A DNA stretch of 64,000 nt from Janibacter sp. A1S7 (GCF_037198315.1 NZ_CP144913.1:3100001-3164000), one strand, 5' to 3'; shown: positions 7,322 through 16,579, numbered from the stretch's first letter. Numbers and translations: made by a program. The notes: generated by a model not told the origin, from the letters alone.

Positions 7322-10300
7322 ATGGCCCCGAAGGATTCGACGTTCCTGGGCTGGCCGGTGCTGCGCCAGCTGGCCTCCGGGGACTTCCTCGGACGCGGTA
7401 GCTCAGTCACCTCCCGCAGGACGCGCGAGATCGAGCCGCGGACCTCGACGGCCGATCGCGTCGTGCAGAGCGTGTGCCCCTACTGCGCCGTCGGCTGCGG
7501 GCAGCGGGTCTTCGTCAAGGACGAGAAGGTCGTGCAGATCGAGGGCGACCCGGACTCGCCGGTGAGCCGAGGCCGGCTGTGCCCCAAGGGAGCCGCGAGC
7601 GAGCAGCTCGTCAACTCCCCCTCCCGCCAGACGCACGTGCTCTACCGCGCCCCCGGCGCGCGGGAGTTCGAGCGGATCGATCGCGACACCGCGCTGGACA
7701 TGGTCGCCGACCGCTACCTGGCGGCCCGCGCCAACAAGTGGCAGGAGGTCGACGACAAGGGTCGTCGGCTGCGGCGGACGATGGGGATCGCCTCGCTCGG
7801 GGGAGCCACCCTCGACAACGAGGAGAACTACCTGATGAAGAAGCTGTTCACGGCTTCGGGGGCGATCCAGATCGAGAACCAGGCGCGTATTTGACACAGT
7901 TCCACGGTTCCCAGTCTGGGATCCTCGTTCGGCCGAGGCGGCGCCACGCAGTACCTGCAGGACATGGCCAACTCGGACTGCATCATCATCCAGGGCTCCA
8001 ACATGGCCGAGTGCCACCCGGTGGGATTCCAGTGGGTGTCCGAGGCCAAGGCGCGGGGGGCCAGGGTCATCCACGTCGACCCCCGCTTCACCCGCACCTC
8101 GGCGATCGCCGACACGCACGTCGCGATCCGGGCGGGCACCGACGTCGTGCTGCTGGGTGCCCTGATCAACCACGTCCTGGGCAACGACCTGTACTTCCAC
8201 GACTACGTGCTCGCCTACACCAATGCCGCCACCCTGGTCAGTGAGGACTTCGTCGACACCGAGGACCTCGACGGCGTCTTCTCCGGGTACGACCCCGAGA
8301 CCGGCAAGTACGACACGAGCTCGTGGGCGTACCAGTCGGGCAAGGAGGGTGACAGCCACGAGATCGGCGACCCCACCGGTGGGCACGAGCACGGGGAGAA
8401 CGGCTCCCCCCGGGCGGCGGGTGACCTCCACGGCGCCGCGGGCCCGGCGCTCCAGCACGGCAAGGTCGTGCGGGACGAGACCCTGCAGCACCCGCGCACG
8501 GTCTTCCAGGTGCTCAAGCGCCACTACTCGCGCTACACACCCGAGATGGTGGCCGACGTCTGCGGCATCCCCGTGGAGCAATTCCACATCATCGCCGACG
8601 CCCTGACCAGCAACTCCGGCCGGGAGCGCACGACGTCCTTCGCCTACGCCCTCGGGTGGACCCAGCACAGTCTTGGCGCGCAGTTCATCCGCACCGCGGC
8701 CATCCTCCAGCTGCTGATGGGCAACGTGGGCCGCCCCGGTGGCGGGATCATGGCACTGCGCGGGCACGCGAGCATCCAGGGCTCGACCGACATCCCGACC
8801 CTGTTCCACCTCCTGCCCGGCTACCTGCCGATGCCGACCGTCGGCACGCACGACACCTACGAGGACTACCTGTCGAGCATCTACTCCCCGGACCAGAAGG
8901 GCTTCTGGACCGAGGCGCCCTCCTACACCGCGAGCCTGCTCAAGGCCTGGTGGGGTGACGCCGCGACGCCGGAGAACGACTTCTGCTACGACTACCTGCC
9001 CCGCCTGACCGGGGCCCACGGGACGTACCAGACCGTCATGGACATGCTCGAGGACGAGGTGGAGGGCTACTTCGTCGTCGGGCAGAACCCGGCCGTCGGG
9101 TCCGCCCACGGCAAGATGCAGCGGATGGCGATGACGCACCTGAAGTGGGTCGTCGTGCGCGACTTCCAGCTGCTCGAGTCCGCGACGTTCTGGAAGGACT
9201 CCCCCGAGATCGCCACCGGGGAGCTGACGACGGAGGAGATCGACACCGAGGTCTTCTTCTTCCCCGCTGCCACCCACGTGGAGAAGTCGGGCACCTTCAC
9301 CCAGACCCAACGCATGCTGCAGTGGCACCACCGGGCGGTGCAGCCGCCCGGGGACGCGCAGAGCGACCTGGAGTTCTTCCACGACCTCGGGGTGCGCATC
9401 CGCGAGCGACTCGCCGGCTCGACCGACGAGCGCGACCGACCGCTGCTCGACCTGACCTGGGACTACCCGAAGGACGAGTCCGGGGAGACCGACGCCGCTG
9501 CCGTCCTGCGGGAGATCAACGGCTACCACCTCACCGGCGACAAGGCCGGTGAGCTGCTCGAGAAGTTCGCCGACATGAAGGACGACGGCTCCACCTCCGG
9601 TGGCTGCTGGATCTACACCGGCGTCTTCGCCGGCGGGGTCAACAAGTCGGCCAACCGCGTGCCGGGCGCGCAGCAGGACGAGGTGGCCCTCGACTGGGGC
9701 TGGGCCTGGCCGATGAACCGCCGGATCCTCTACAACCGCGCATCCGCCGACCCGCAGGGGCGACCGTGGAGCGAGCGGAAGAAGTACGTCTGGTGGGACG
9801 AGAGCGAGCAGAAGTGGGTCGGCAAGGACGTCCCGGACTTCCCCGTCGACCGGGACCCGTCCTTGCGACCCGGCCCGGACGCGAGCGGACCGGCGGCACT
9901 GGCCGGCGACGACCCCTTCGTCATGCAGGCCGATGGCAAGGGATGGCTCTACGCCCCCAAGGGCATGGTCGACGGACCGCTGCCCACGCACTACGAGGCG
10001 CAGGAGTCACCCGTCGCCAACCCGCTCTACACCCAGCAGAGCAACCCGAGCCGGATGACCTACCCGCGCAAGGACAACCTGTGGAGCCCCTCCGGTGAGG
10101 AGCCGGGCGCGGACGTCTACCCCTTCGTCTTCACCACCTACCGACTGACCGAGCACCACACCGCGGGCGGCATGAGCCGCTGGCTGCCCTACCTCTCGGA
10201 GCTGCAGCCGGAGATGTTCTGCGAGGTCTCCCCGCAGCTGGCCGAGCAGCAGGGCCTGGTCAACGGCGGGTGGGCGACGATCATCTCGGCACGCAGCGCC

Positions 10301-10675
10301 ATCGAGGCACGTGTGCTCGTCACCGAGCGCATGACGCCGTTGGCGATCAAGGGACGCACCGTGCACCAGATCGGCCTGCCCTACCACTGGGGTGTCGGCC
10401 GGGACGCGGTCGTCGAGGGTGACGGGGCGAACGACCTGCTCGGGGTCGTCCTCGACCCCAACGTGCAGATCCAGGAGTCGAAGGTCGGATCCTGCGACAT
10501 CCGACCCGGCCGCCGACCGAGGGGCGAGGAGTTGCTGCGACTCGTCGCCGAGTACCAGTCGCGCTCGGGTACGACGGTTGCCACGGGCAACGAGCATGCC
10601 GACGAGGTCTCCCCCGAGATGCGCGAGCGTCGTGCCGCCACCCTGCACCAGGACCCGACCGAAGGAGACCACTGA
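7322..10675 (+). CDS. fdhA: Formate dehydrogenase catalytic subunit, selenocysteine-containing (UGA at 7892-7894 read as Sec)
   Basis: This molybdopterin (bis-MGD) oxidoreductase oxidises formate to CO2. The frame continues through an in-frame TGA at codon 191. The context NQARI-Sec-HSSTVPSLGSSFGRGG is the Sec site of FdnG/FdoG-type enzymes, and the frame runs unbroken to 10675 (1117 aa), the expected length. An N-terminal [4Fe-4S] site is visible as Cys52, Cys55, Cys59 and Cys87, followed by molybdopterin-domain blocks (GSNMAECHPVGFQW, DPRFTRTSAIAD). ATG 7322 follows a GAAGGGAG ribosome site. No twin-arginine signal or hydrophobic segment precedes the iron-sulfur site, unlike E. coli FdnG. 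The stop overlaps the start of the next gene (TGATG). Gene finders will tend to split this into 7322-7894 and 7964-10675. Confidence 0.96.
7906..7924 (+). promoter_or_regulatory. Bacterial SECIS hairpin for the fdhA UGA
   Basis: GGTTCCCA (7906-7913) pairs with TGGGATCC (7917-7924) around a GTC loop, with one U-U mismatch (7908/7922). The stem begins 11 nt after the UGA. The E. coli fdhF mini-SECIS also starts 11 nt downstream, has a GU-containing GGUC loop and needs an unpaired U in the stem; the AGUCU apex and the U-U mismatch here match that design. SelB should bind this hairpin during decoding. It lies within the coding sequence. Confidence 0.85.
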
Positions 10676-11793
10676 TGGGTTACCTGAGTCGCCAGCTCGC
10701 CGGTCGCACGGACCCCGCGAGCGACGCCGGGTGGCAGGACGCGCCCAGCCGCAAGGGCTTCTTCACCGACACCTCGATCTGCATCGGCTGCAAGGCCTGC
10801 GAGGTGGCGTGCAAGGAGTGGAACGGCATCCCGCTCGACGGGTTGACGATCTCGGGCAACTCCTACGACAACACCGGTGACCTCGGGGCGAGCACGTGGC
10901 GCCACGTCGCCTTCGTCGAGCAGAGCCAGGAGCGGATCGAGGCGGCCCGCGAGTCCGGTCAGCGTCTCGTCGATCTCGGGATGCCGAGCGTCGGAGCTCC
11001 TGACCCGGCACCGCAGCCGGAGCCGGCGGTTGCGCAGCCGGCCGGCTACGGCACCCTGCCTGCGCCGATCGAGGGGCACGGGCCCGCGCTGTCGGACATG
11101 CTCACCGAGAAGGCGTCCGTCGAGAACGGCGGGAGCGGCGCCTACGGCCTGACGGCGGACGGGGTCCCCATCGTCGGCCCGGTGCCGGAGCTCCGCTGGC
11201 TGATGTCCTCGGACGTGTGCAAGCACTGCACCCACGCCGGCTGCCTCGACGTCTGCCCCACCGGCTCCCTCTTCCGCACCGAGCACGGCACCGTCGTGGT
11301 GCAGGACGACATCTGCAACGGCTGTGGCTACTGCGTGGGCGCCTGCCCCTTCGGCGTCATCGAGCGGCGCACCGATGCCAGCGTCAGCGTCACGGCGGAC
11401 GACCACGTGCCCAATGTCGGTGTCGCCCAGAAGTGCACGCTCTGCTACGACCGGCTCACCCACGACCAGACCCCGGCGTGCGCCCAGGCCTGCCCGACGA
11501 CCTCGATCAAGTTCGGCACGCACGAGGACATGGTGACCAGCGCCCGGGAACGGGTCGTCCAGCTGCACGAGCAGGGGTTCACCGAGGCCCGGCTGTACGG
11601 CGCCAACGAGGACGACGGCGTCGGCGGGACCGGATCGGTCTTCCTCCTGCTGGACGAGCCCGAGGTCTACGGGCTCCCGCCGGACCCGATCGTGCCGACG
11701 GCGAAGCTGCCCGAGATGTTCCGCGCCGCCGGGGTGGCCGGTCTGGGCCTGCTCGGCGCCGCTGCCCTCGCCTTCGTCGGGAGCAGGTCGTGA
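10675..11793 (+). CDS. fdhB: Formate dehydrogenase iron-sulfur (beta) subunit, 4Fe-4S ferredoxin type
   Basis: This 372-aa electron-transfer subunit carries four cysteine clusters: CIGCKACEVACKEW near residue 37, CKHCTHAGCLDVCPTG, CNGCGYCVGACPFG, and CTLCYDRLTHDQTPACAQACPT. This is the four-[4Fe-4S] pattern of FdnH/HybA-type subunits. The last 20 or so residues are hydrophobic (GLGLLGAAALAFVG) and could anchor it to the membrane or the next subunit. Relative to E. coli FdnH there is a long insert of about 100 residues between the first two clusters. The gene overlaps fdhA by one base and the membrane subunit by four, so co-translation in a complex is likely. Confidence 0.94.
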   Translation: MGYLSRQLAGRTDPASDAGWQDAPSRKGFFTDTSICIGCKACEVACKEWNGIPLDGLTISGNSYDNTGDLGASTWRHVAFVEQSQERIEAARESGQRLVDLGMPSVGAPDPAPQPEPAVAQPAGYGTLPAPIEGHGPALSDMLTEKASVENGGSGAYGLTADGVPIVGPVPELRWLMSSDVCKHCTHAGCLDVCPTGSLFRTEHGTVVVQDDICNGCGYCVGACPFGVIERRTDASVSVTADDHVPNVGVAQKCTLCYDRLTHDQTPACAQACPTTSIKFGTHEDMVTSARERVVQLHEQGFTEARLYGANEDDGVGGTGSVFLLLDEPEVYGLPPDPIVPTAKLPEMFRAAGVAGLGLLGAAALAFVGSRS

Positions 11794-12929
11794 CGACCTC
11801 CCCCTTCGACAACTTCCGCCCCCCGGAGACCGCACGACGGCGTCGGCGCGCCTCCGGTGTCCGCGGCGCCGTCAGCGGTGCGGCCAAGGACGTGGCGAAG
11901 GGGGCCCGCCGCAACTGGATGAACCGCGAAGGGGGAGGCCAGCGCGAGGCGCCGGCCGTCCCGGACGCCGAGTTCTCCAGTTACTACGGGCAGCCGGTCG
12001 TCAAGCCCGTGCCCTGGGACCACAAGATCTCCGCGTACCTCTTCGTCGGCGGCATCGCGGGCGTGTCCGGGATCATCCAGGCCGGGGCTGCCGCGACGGG
12101 CAACGCTGTCCTGCAACGTAACTCGCGCCTGACCGCGATGGCTACCGTCGGCCTCAGCGGGGCCGCGCTCGTGGCCGACCTCGGTCGTCCCGAGCGCTTC
12201 CTCAACATGCTGCGCACGGTCAAGCTCACCTCGCCGATGTCGGTCGGCACATGGATCCTGTCGGGGTACGCGGCCTTCACCGGGGTGACCACCGCCACCG
12301 AGGTGCTGGGCCTGCTGCCGGCGCGCGGCCCCCTTCGCTCGCTGTCGCGGGTCCTCGCTCCGGTGGCGGCGCCCGCCACCGTCGGCCAGGCCCTGATGGG
12401 CGCGCCGTTGGCGGCCTACTCCGCCGTGCTGCTCTCGGACACCGCCCACCCGGTGTGGCACGAGAGCCGGCGACAGCTGCCCTTCGTCTTCGTCGGATCC
12501 GCCGCGCTGGCCTCCGGCGGGGTGCAGATGCTGCTCACCCCGCTGGCCCACGCCGGGCCGGCCCGACGGCTCGCGCTGCTCGGTGCGGGGACCGAGCTCG
12601 TGGCGATGCACCGGCTCGAGGGACACCTCGCGCAGCTGCGCATCGACGAGCCGATCACCTCGGGCACGGGGGCCGGCACGTTGCGGCTGGCCAGGGCCCT
12701 GACCCTCGCCGGTGGCGCCGGAACCCTGCTGTCCGGGCGGAGCCGACTCGCGGCGCTCGCCTCTGGCGCCGCGCTGGCCACCGCCTCCGCACTCACCCGC
12801 GTGGGGGTCGTCGAGGCGGGCATCGAGTCCGCGAAGGATCCCCAGTACACGGTCCGCCTGCAGAAGGACCGGCTGGAGGAGCGGCGCAGCCGCGGCGTCG
12901 TCGACGACAGCATCGTCACGGTCGGCTAG
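11790..12929 (+). CDS. NrfD/PsrC-type membrane subunit of the formate dehydrogenase complex
   Basis: The 379-aa protein starts with GTG 11790, overlapping the fdhB stop by four bases. After a charged N-terminal region of about 65 residues it enters roughly eight or nine hydrophobic segments (AYLFVGGIAGVSGIIQAGAA; ATVGLSGAALVADLGRPERF; MSVGTWILSGYAAFTG). The block DLGRPERFLNMLRT followed by SPMSVGTW is characteristic of NrfD/polysulfide-reductase membrane subunits, which lack heme and pass electrons to the quinone pool. E. coli FdnI, by contrast, is a diheme cytochrome. The subunit therefore probably anchors a formate:quinone oxidoreductase on the cytoplasmic side, consistent with the lack of a Tat signal on fdhA. 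Confidence 0.88.
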   Translation: MTTSPFDNFRPPETARRRRRASGVRGAVSGAAKDVAKGARRNWMNREGGGQREAPAVPDAEFSSYYGQPVVKPVPWDHKISAYLFVGGIAGVSGIIQAGAAATGNAVLQRNSRLTAMATVGLSGAALVADLGRPERFLNMLRTVKLTSPMSVGTWILSGYAAFTGVTTATEVLGLLPARGPLRSLSRVLAPVAAPATVGQALMGAPLAAYSAVLLSDTAHPVWHESRRQLPFVFVGSAALASGGVQMLLTPLAHAGPARRLALLGAGTELVAMHRLEGHLAQLRIDEPITSGTGAGTLRLARALTLAGGAGTLLSGRSRLAALASGAALATASALTRVGVVEAGIESAKDPQYTVRLQKDRLEERRSRGVVDDSIVTVG

Positions 12930-12973
12930 ACCCGCACCGACGCCTCGCATCACCCGAAGCAGTGGGAGGTTCC

Positions 12974-14266
12974 ATGAGCACGGTCGACACCGCACACCAG
13001 TCAGGGTCCAGCTCAACGGGAAACCGTTGGATCATCCTCGCCGGTGGTGTCCTCGTCCAGCTGACGATCGGCGCCGTGTACGCGTGGAGCACGATGGGCC
13101 GTGCGCTGAACGCCGAGGAATCGGCCTTCGACCTGTCGACGGTGCAGACGGCCATCCCCTTCGAGGTGGCCATCGGCATGCTCTTCCTCGGCACCTTCCT
13201 CGGGGGGCGGATCCAGGACCGCAAGGGTCCGCGGGTCGTGGCGCTCTCCGGTGTCGTCATCTACTCGATCGGCATCATCCTCGCCGGCTTCGCGCGGGAG
13301 ACCTCTGACCTGTGGCTGCTGATCCTCGGCTACGGCGTGCTCGGTGGGTTCGGCCTCGGCCTGGCCTACATCGTGCCGATCGCGATGCTGCAGAAGTGGT
13401 TCCCGGACAAGCGCGGCCTGATCACGGGGGTCGCCGTCGGCGGTTTCGGCTTCGGCGCCGTGATCACCTCACCGATGATGAACCGGCTCATCTCCGGGAT
13501 GGAGGGCTACCAGGCCGAGCCCACCAAGGCCTTCCTCTGGCTCGGCGGCGCCTACCTCGTCTTCGGGCTCATCGGCGCCTCGGTCTTCAAGAACCCGCCG
13601 GCGGACTACGTCCCGCCCGGTGTGGCCAAGGCCCACGAGGAGCACGACGCGGAGAAGGAGGAGCGGGCCACGCAGGCCGCCCGCAACTTCACCCAGCAGG
13701 AGGCACTGAGCACCCCGCAGTGGTACCTGCTCACCCTCATCCTCACGGTCTCGGTCACGGCAGGCATCTCCCTGATCTCCGTCGCCGCCGACGCGGCGAC
13801 GGACGTCGCCGGCTTCAGCGTCGCGGCCGCCGCGACCCTCGTCGGGGTCATGGGCCTGTTCAACGGTGCCGGCCGGATCCTGTGGGCTGCGGTCTCGGAC
13901 AAGATCGGCCGCAGGTCCGCCTTCATCGGCATCCTGGGCTTGCAGGGACTGGCGCTCCTGGCCATCCCGCACATCGGCAACGCGGTGATCTTCTACATCC
14001 TCGCCGCGATCATCTACACCTGCTACGGCGGCGCCTTCGGTACCCTCCCGGCCACCGCCGGTGACTTCTTCGGCGTCAAGTACTCCGGCGGCATCTACGG
14101 ACTGATGCTCATCGGGTGGTCCATCGGTGGGATCATCGGCCCGCTGCTCATCTCCTGGCTGATCGGCGCCGACGGGCGCTACACGCTGGGCTTCACCGTC
14201 ATGGGCATCATCGCGCTGGTCGGCGTCATCCTCCCGATCATCGCGCGGCCACCGAAACACGCCTGA
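12974..14266 (+). CDS. OFA family MFS transporter (oxalate/formate antiporter-like)
   Basis: This 430-aa twelve-segment major facilitator of the oxalate/formate antiporter family begins at ATG 12974, 6 nt after a GGGAGG ribosome site. The first segment IGAVYAWSTMGRALN and the loop GGRIQDRKGPR (MFS signature between TM2 and TM3) are typical of OFA members, as is the block QKWFPDKRGLITGVAVGGFGFGA. A central hydrophilic loop (residues about 205-240) is rich in Glu and His. Placed 44 bp after the formate dehydrogenase genes on the same strand, it most likely supplies formate to, or exchanges it for, the complex. Family members also move oxalate or other monocarboxylates, so the substrate is inferred from context. 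Confidence 0.88.
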   Translation: MSTVDTAHQSGSSSTGNRWIILAGGVLVQLTIGAVYAWSTMGRALNAEESAFDLSTVQTAIPFEVAIGMLFLGTFLGGRIQDRKGPRVVALSGVVIYSIGIILAGFARETSDLWLLILGYGVLGGFGLGLAYIVPIAMLQKWFPDKRGLITGVAVGGFGFGAVITSPMMNRLISGMEGYQAEPTKAFLWLGGAYLVFGLIGASVFKNPPADYVPPGVAKAHEEHDAEKEERATQAARNFTQQEALSTPQWYLLTLILTVSVTAGISLISVAADAATDVAGFSVAAAATLVGVMGLFNGAGRILWAAVSDKIGRRSAFIGILGLQGLALLAIPHIGNAVIFYILAAIIYTCYGGAFGTLPATAGDFFGVKYSGGIYGLMLIGWSIGGIIGPLLISWLIGADGRYTLGFTVMGIIALVGVILPIIARPPKHA

Positions 14267-14284
14267 GCTCTCCCTGCCCCTCGG

Positions 14285-15031
14285 TCATGCGGTGAGCGCG
14301 TGCAGGAGCCAGACGTGGCTGAGGAGGAGCACCGTCATCAGCGGCATGGCGACGACGGCCAGGAGCCGGCCACGCCGGCCATCACTCGGCCCCTCCCCCG
14401 GCGCGGTGATCTCACTCGCGTCGTCGCTCAGGTCGTACCAGGTCACCGCCGTGCCGACCACGAGCAGGAGGACACCGGCGACACCCAGCGGCACAGGGGG
14501 CACGGTGAAGAGTGGATCCGAGAGCAGGATGACGATCCCGACGAGGACCCCGATGACGAGCGCGGGGAGCAGCAGGGCCAGGCGGGGGTGCTCGACAATC
14601 ACCCGGAGCGTCTTGGGGACGAAGAGGGCCCCCACCAGCGCCAGGACCGCTGCCAGGCCCATCAGTTCGCCGGTGGTGACGCCGACGGGTCCGCCGGCCA
14701 ACCCGCCGGCGAAGGCTCCCGCCGTACCGAGCATCCCGAGCAGCCCCAGGACGTTTCCACCGATGGTCGCGGGGCCGACGCTCCCCCCGCGACCGGCCGC
14801 CCCGGTGGCCGCAGCGATCTCCCGCGCGTAGACCTTCGCCTCGCCGAAGGCCTGCACCGCGGGCTCGCCCGACTCGGCCACATGGGTCTCGACGGTCATC
14901 AACTCGTCCCCGATCTGGTCGCCGGGGACGGAGAGCAGTCGCAGCTCGACGATGAAGTCGTCGCGCCATGCCTTCTCGACACTCGGGGCGATACGGCCCG
15001 GATCGGCGAAGATGCTCCGGTTCTGCTTCAT
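14285..15031 (-). CDS. Membrane protein with N-terminal permease-prefix-like domain, PadR-linked
   Basis: A 248-aa protein starts at ATG 15031 behind a GGAGGA ribosome site. Residues about 20-90 form a soluble region (VEKAWRDDFIVELRLLSV..GDELMTVETHVAESGE) like the prefix domain found on proteins paired with PadR regulators, in which a short helical module precedes membrane segments. Five or six hydrophobic segments follow (NVLGLLGMLGTAGAFAGGL; LALLLPALVIGVLVGIVILL; LLAVVAMPLMTVLLLSHVWLL). It begins one base after the padR stop, so the two form an operon. Such pairs are thought to sense envelope stress or small molecules; no substrate can be proposed from sequence. Confidence 0.75.
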   Translation of the reverse strand: MKQNRSIFADPGRIAPSVEKAWRDDFIVELRLLSVPGDQIGDELMTVETHVAESGEPAVQAFGEAKVYAREIAAATGAAGRGGSVGPATIGGNVLGLLGMLGTAGAFAGGLAGGPVGVTTGELMGLAAVLALVGALFVPKTLRVIVEHPRLALLLPALVIGVLVGIVILLSDPLFTVPPVPLGVAGVLLLVVGTAVTWYDLSDDASEITAPGEGPSDGRRGRLLAVVAMPLMTVLLLSHVWLLHALTA

Positions 15032-15032
15032 G

Positions 15033-15389
15033 TCAGTTCCTCCCTGCTGCCGACCCGAGCGCACCGTCGGTGAGCCCCCGGGTGGTCGTCGTGAAGGCAG
15101 CCCAGCGGGCGGCCTGGTCGTGTGCGTACTCACGGCCGGCTGCCGTGAGCGCGAAGTACTTGCGGCCGGGGCCACCCTCGCCCGGCCGCCACTCGACCTC
15201 GACGTGGCCGGCCTCCTCGAGGCGTCCGAGAAGGGGGTAGAGGGTCCCGCCCTTGACCGCCCCCAAGCCCGCCCCGGAGAGTCGTCGGGTGATCGCGTAG
15301 CCGTAGCTGGGGCCGTCGAGCAGCACCCGCAGCACACACACGTCGAGCACGCCCCGTAGCCACTCGCTGGGCCAGTCGTGCTCGTTCAT
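15033..15389 (-). CDS. PadR family transcriptional regulator
   Basis: A 118-aa winged-helix repressor of the PadR subfamily-1 type. The recognisable features are LRVLLDGPSYGYAITRRLS (helices 1-2), GTLYPLLGRLEEAGHVEVEW (recognition helix and start of the wing) and GRKYFALTAAGRE (wing strand). PadR proteins bind palindromes as dimers and usually repress their own operon. Here a TGACTAG-N13-CTAGTCA repeat covers the start codon and promoter, and a further CAACTAGTGA half-site lies just beyond, which supports autoregulation of padR and the membrane protein gene downstream. Confidence 0.92.
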   Translation of the reverse strand: MNEHDWPSEWLRGVLDVCVLRVLLDGPSYGYAITRRLSGAGLGAVKGGTLYPLLGRLEEAGHVEVEWRPGEGGPGRKYFALTAAGREYAHDQAARWAAFTTTTRGLTDGALGSAAGRN

Positions 15390-15433
15390 GACTAGATGGT
15401 AGGCCTAACTAGTCAGCCACGGCAACTAGTGAG
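15389..15433 (-). promoter_or_regulatory. Candidate PadR operator
   Basis: TGACTAG (15389-15395) and CTAGTCA (15409-15415) are a perfect 7-bp inverted repeat with a 13-nt spacer. A third ACTAGT element lies at 15425-15430, about 20 bp further upstream. The repeat abuts the start codon of padR, exactly where an autorepressing PadR dimer would sit. Binding by this PadR is inferred from position. Confidence 0.55.
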
Positions 15434-15474
15434 CGGGTCAGGCTGCGTTGGGGATGACCACGACACCCTGGGGT

Positions 15475-15520
15475 GGCCGGGAAACCCGGTCATGACCGCG
15501 ACATGGCCCGGTCATGACCG
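15475..15520. repeat. Intergenic element with tandem GGTCATGACC palindromes; related copy near 31.3 kb
   Basis: CCCGGTCATGACCG occurs twice (15485-15498 and 15507-15520), each centred on the perfect palindrome GGTCATGACC, with a 22-bp period. The block begins GGCCGGGAAACC. The same arrangement, GGCCGGGAAACC then 20 nt then CCCGGTCATG, recurs at 31270-31311. It lies between the selD end and padR. It may be a dispersed extragenic repeat or a tandem operator two helical turns apart. Confidence 0.5.
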
Positions 15521-15577
15521 GAGTCTCCGGACACTCCAGATCATCCCGGACCGGAGGGCCGACCCGGTCGACCGCGC

Positions 15578-16579
15578 TCACATCACCTGCACGAGCGCAC
15601 CGCCGGGCAGCGATCCGGCAGCGACGGTCTCGCCGACGACCGGGGCGCCGGGGACCTCGCCGACGACGAGCAGCCCACCGGAGGTCTGGGCGTCGGCGAG
15701 CAGGATGAGCTCCTCCTGCGTGATGCCCTCGGCGGACAGGTGCGGACGCACCCAGTCGAGGTTGCGGCGGGACCCACCGGGGACGTATCCGGCGGCGAGC
15801 GCCTCGCGGGCCCCGGTGACGTATGGCACCGCAGCCGCGTCGATCCGCGCGGCCACCCCCGACGCCCGAGCCATCTTGTACAGGTGCCCGAGCAGCCCGA
15901 AGCCGGTCACGTCCGTGGCCGCGCGGGCCCCGCCATCGAGCGCCGCTCGGGCGGCCTCCCGGTTGAGGGCGACCATCGAGGCGATGGCCTCCTCGCTGCG
16001 CTCCCCCGTCGCCTTGTGCCGGTTGTTGAGCACACCGACGCCCAGCGGCTTGGTCAGGCTGATCGGCAGACCGGCCTCGGCGGCGTCGTTGCGCATCATC
16101 CGGCCGGGGTCGGCCGTGCCGGTGACCGCCATGCCGTAGATCGGCTCTGGGGCGTCGATGCTGTGCCCGCCGAGCACGGGGCAGCCGGCCTCGGTGGCCA
16201 CGTCGAGGCCGCCACGCAGCACCTCGCGCAGGCGGTCGGTCGAGATCAGCTCGCGGGGCCAGGCGACGAGGTTGATCGCCATGATCGGCTCGCCACCCAT
16301 GGCGTAGATGTCGGAGAGGGCATTGGCCGCCGCGATACGGCCCCAGTCGTAGGGGTCGTCGACGACGGGGGTGAAGAAGTCCGACGTCGACAGCACCGCC
16401 TGCCCGTCCCGGATGCGCACGACGCCCGCATCGTCACCGTCGTCGAGCCCGACCAGCACGTCCGCGCCGGGCGGCGCCGGGACCTGCAGACCGGCCACGA
16501 CCTGCTCGAGCTCCTCCGCGGGGATCTTGCAGGCGCACCCACCACCACGGGCGTACTGGGTGAGGCGAACGGGCTCCAT
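15578..16579 (-). CDS. selD: Selenide, water dikinase
   Basis: SelD makes monoselenophosphate, the selenium donor for Sec-tRNA synthesis, from selenide and ATP. At 333 aa it has the family length. The N-terminal active-site loop reads LTQYARGGGCACKIP, with Cys15 in the position of E. coli Cys17 (replaced by Sec in some organisms) and Lys18 as the partner lysine. Further marks are STSDFFTPVVDDPYDWGRIAAANALSDIYAMGG and GVGVLNNR. The gene is on the opposite strand to selA/selB, separated from them by a glycosylase-like gene and the Sec tRNA. Its presence supports true UGA decoding in fdhA. Confidence 0.96.
   Translation of the reverse strand: MEPVRLTQYARGGGCACKIPAEELEQVVAGLQVPAPPGADVLVGLDDGDDAGVVRIRDGQAVLSTSDFFTPVVDDPYDWGRIAAANALSDIYAMGGEPIMAINLVAWPRELISTDRLREVLRGGLDVATEAGCPVLGGHSIDAPEPIYGMAVTGTADPGRMMRNDAAEAGLPISLTKPLGVGVLNNRHKATGERSEEAIASMVALNREAARAALDGGARAATDVTGFGLLGHLYKMARASGVAARIDAAAVPYVTGAREALAAGYVPGGSRRNLDWVRPHLSAEGITQEELILLADAQTSGGLLVVGEVPGAPVVGETVAAGSLPGGALVQVM

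Noticed and set aside
7895..7963. Treating fdhA as two genes or a pseudogene (7322-7894 and 7964-10675)
   Set aside because: Frame, Sec context, SECIS and the local sel genes all favour a single readthrough product.
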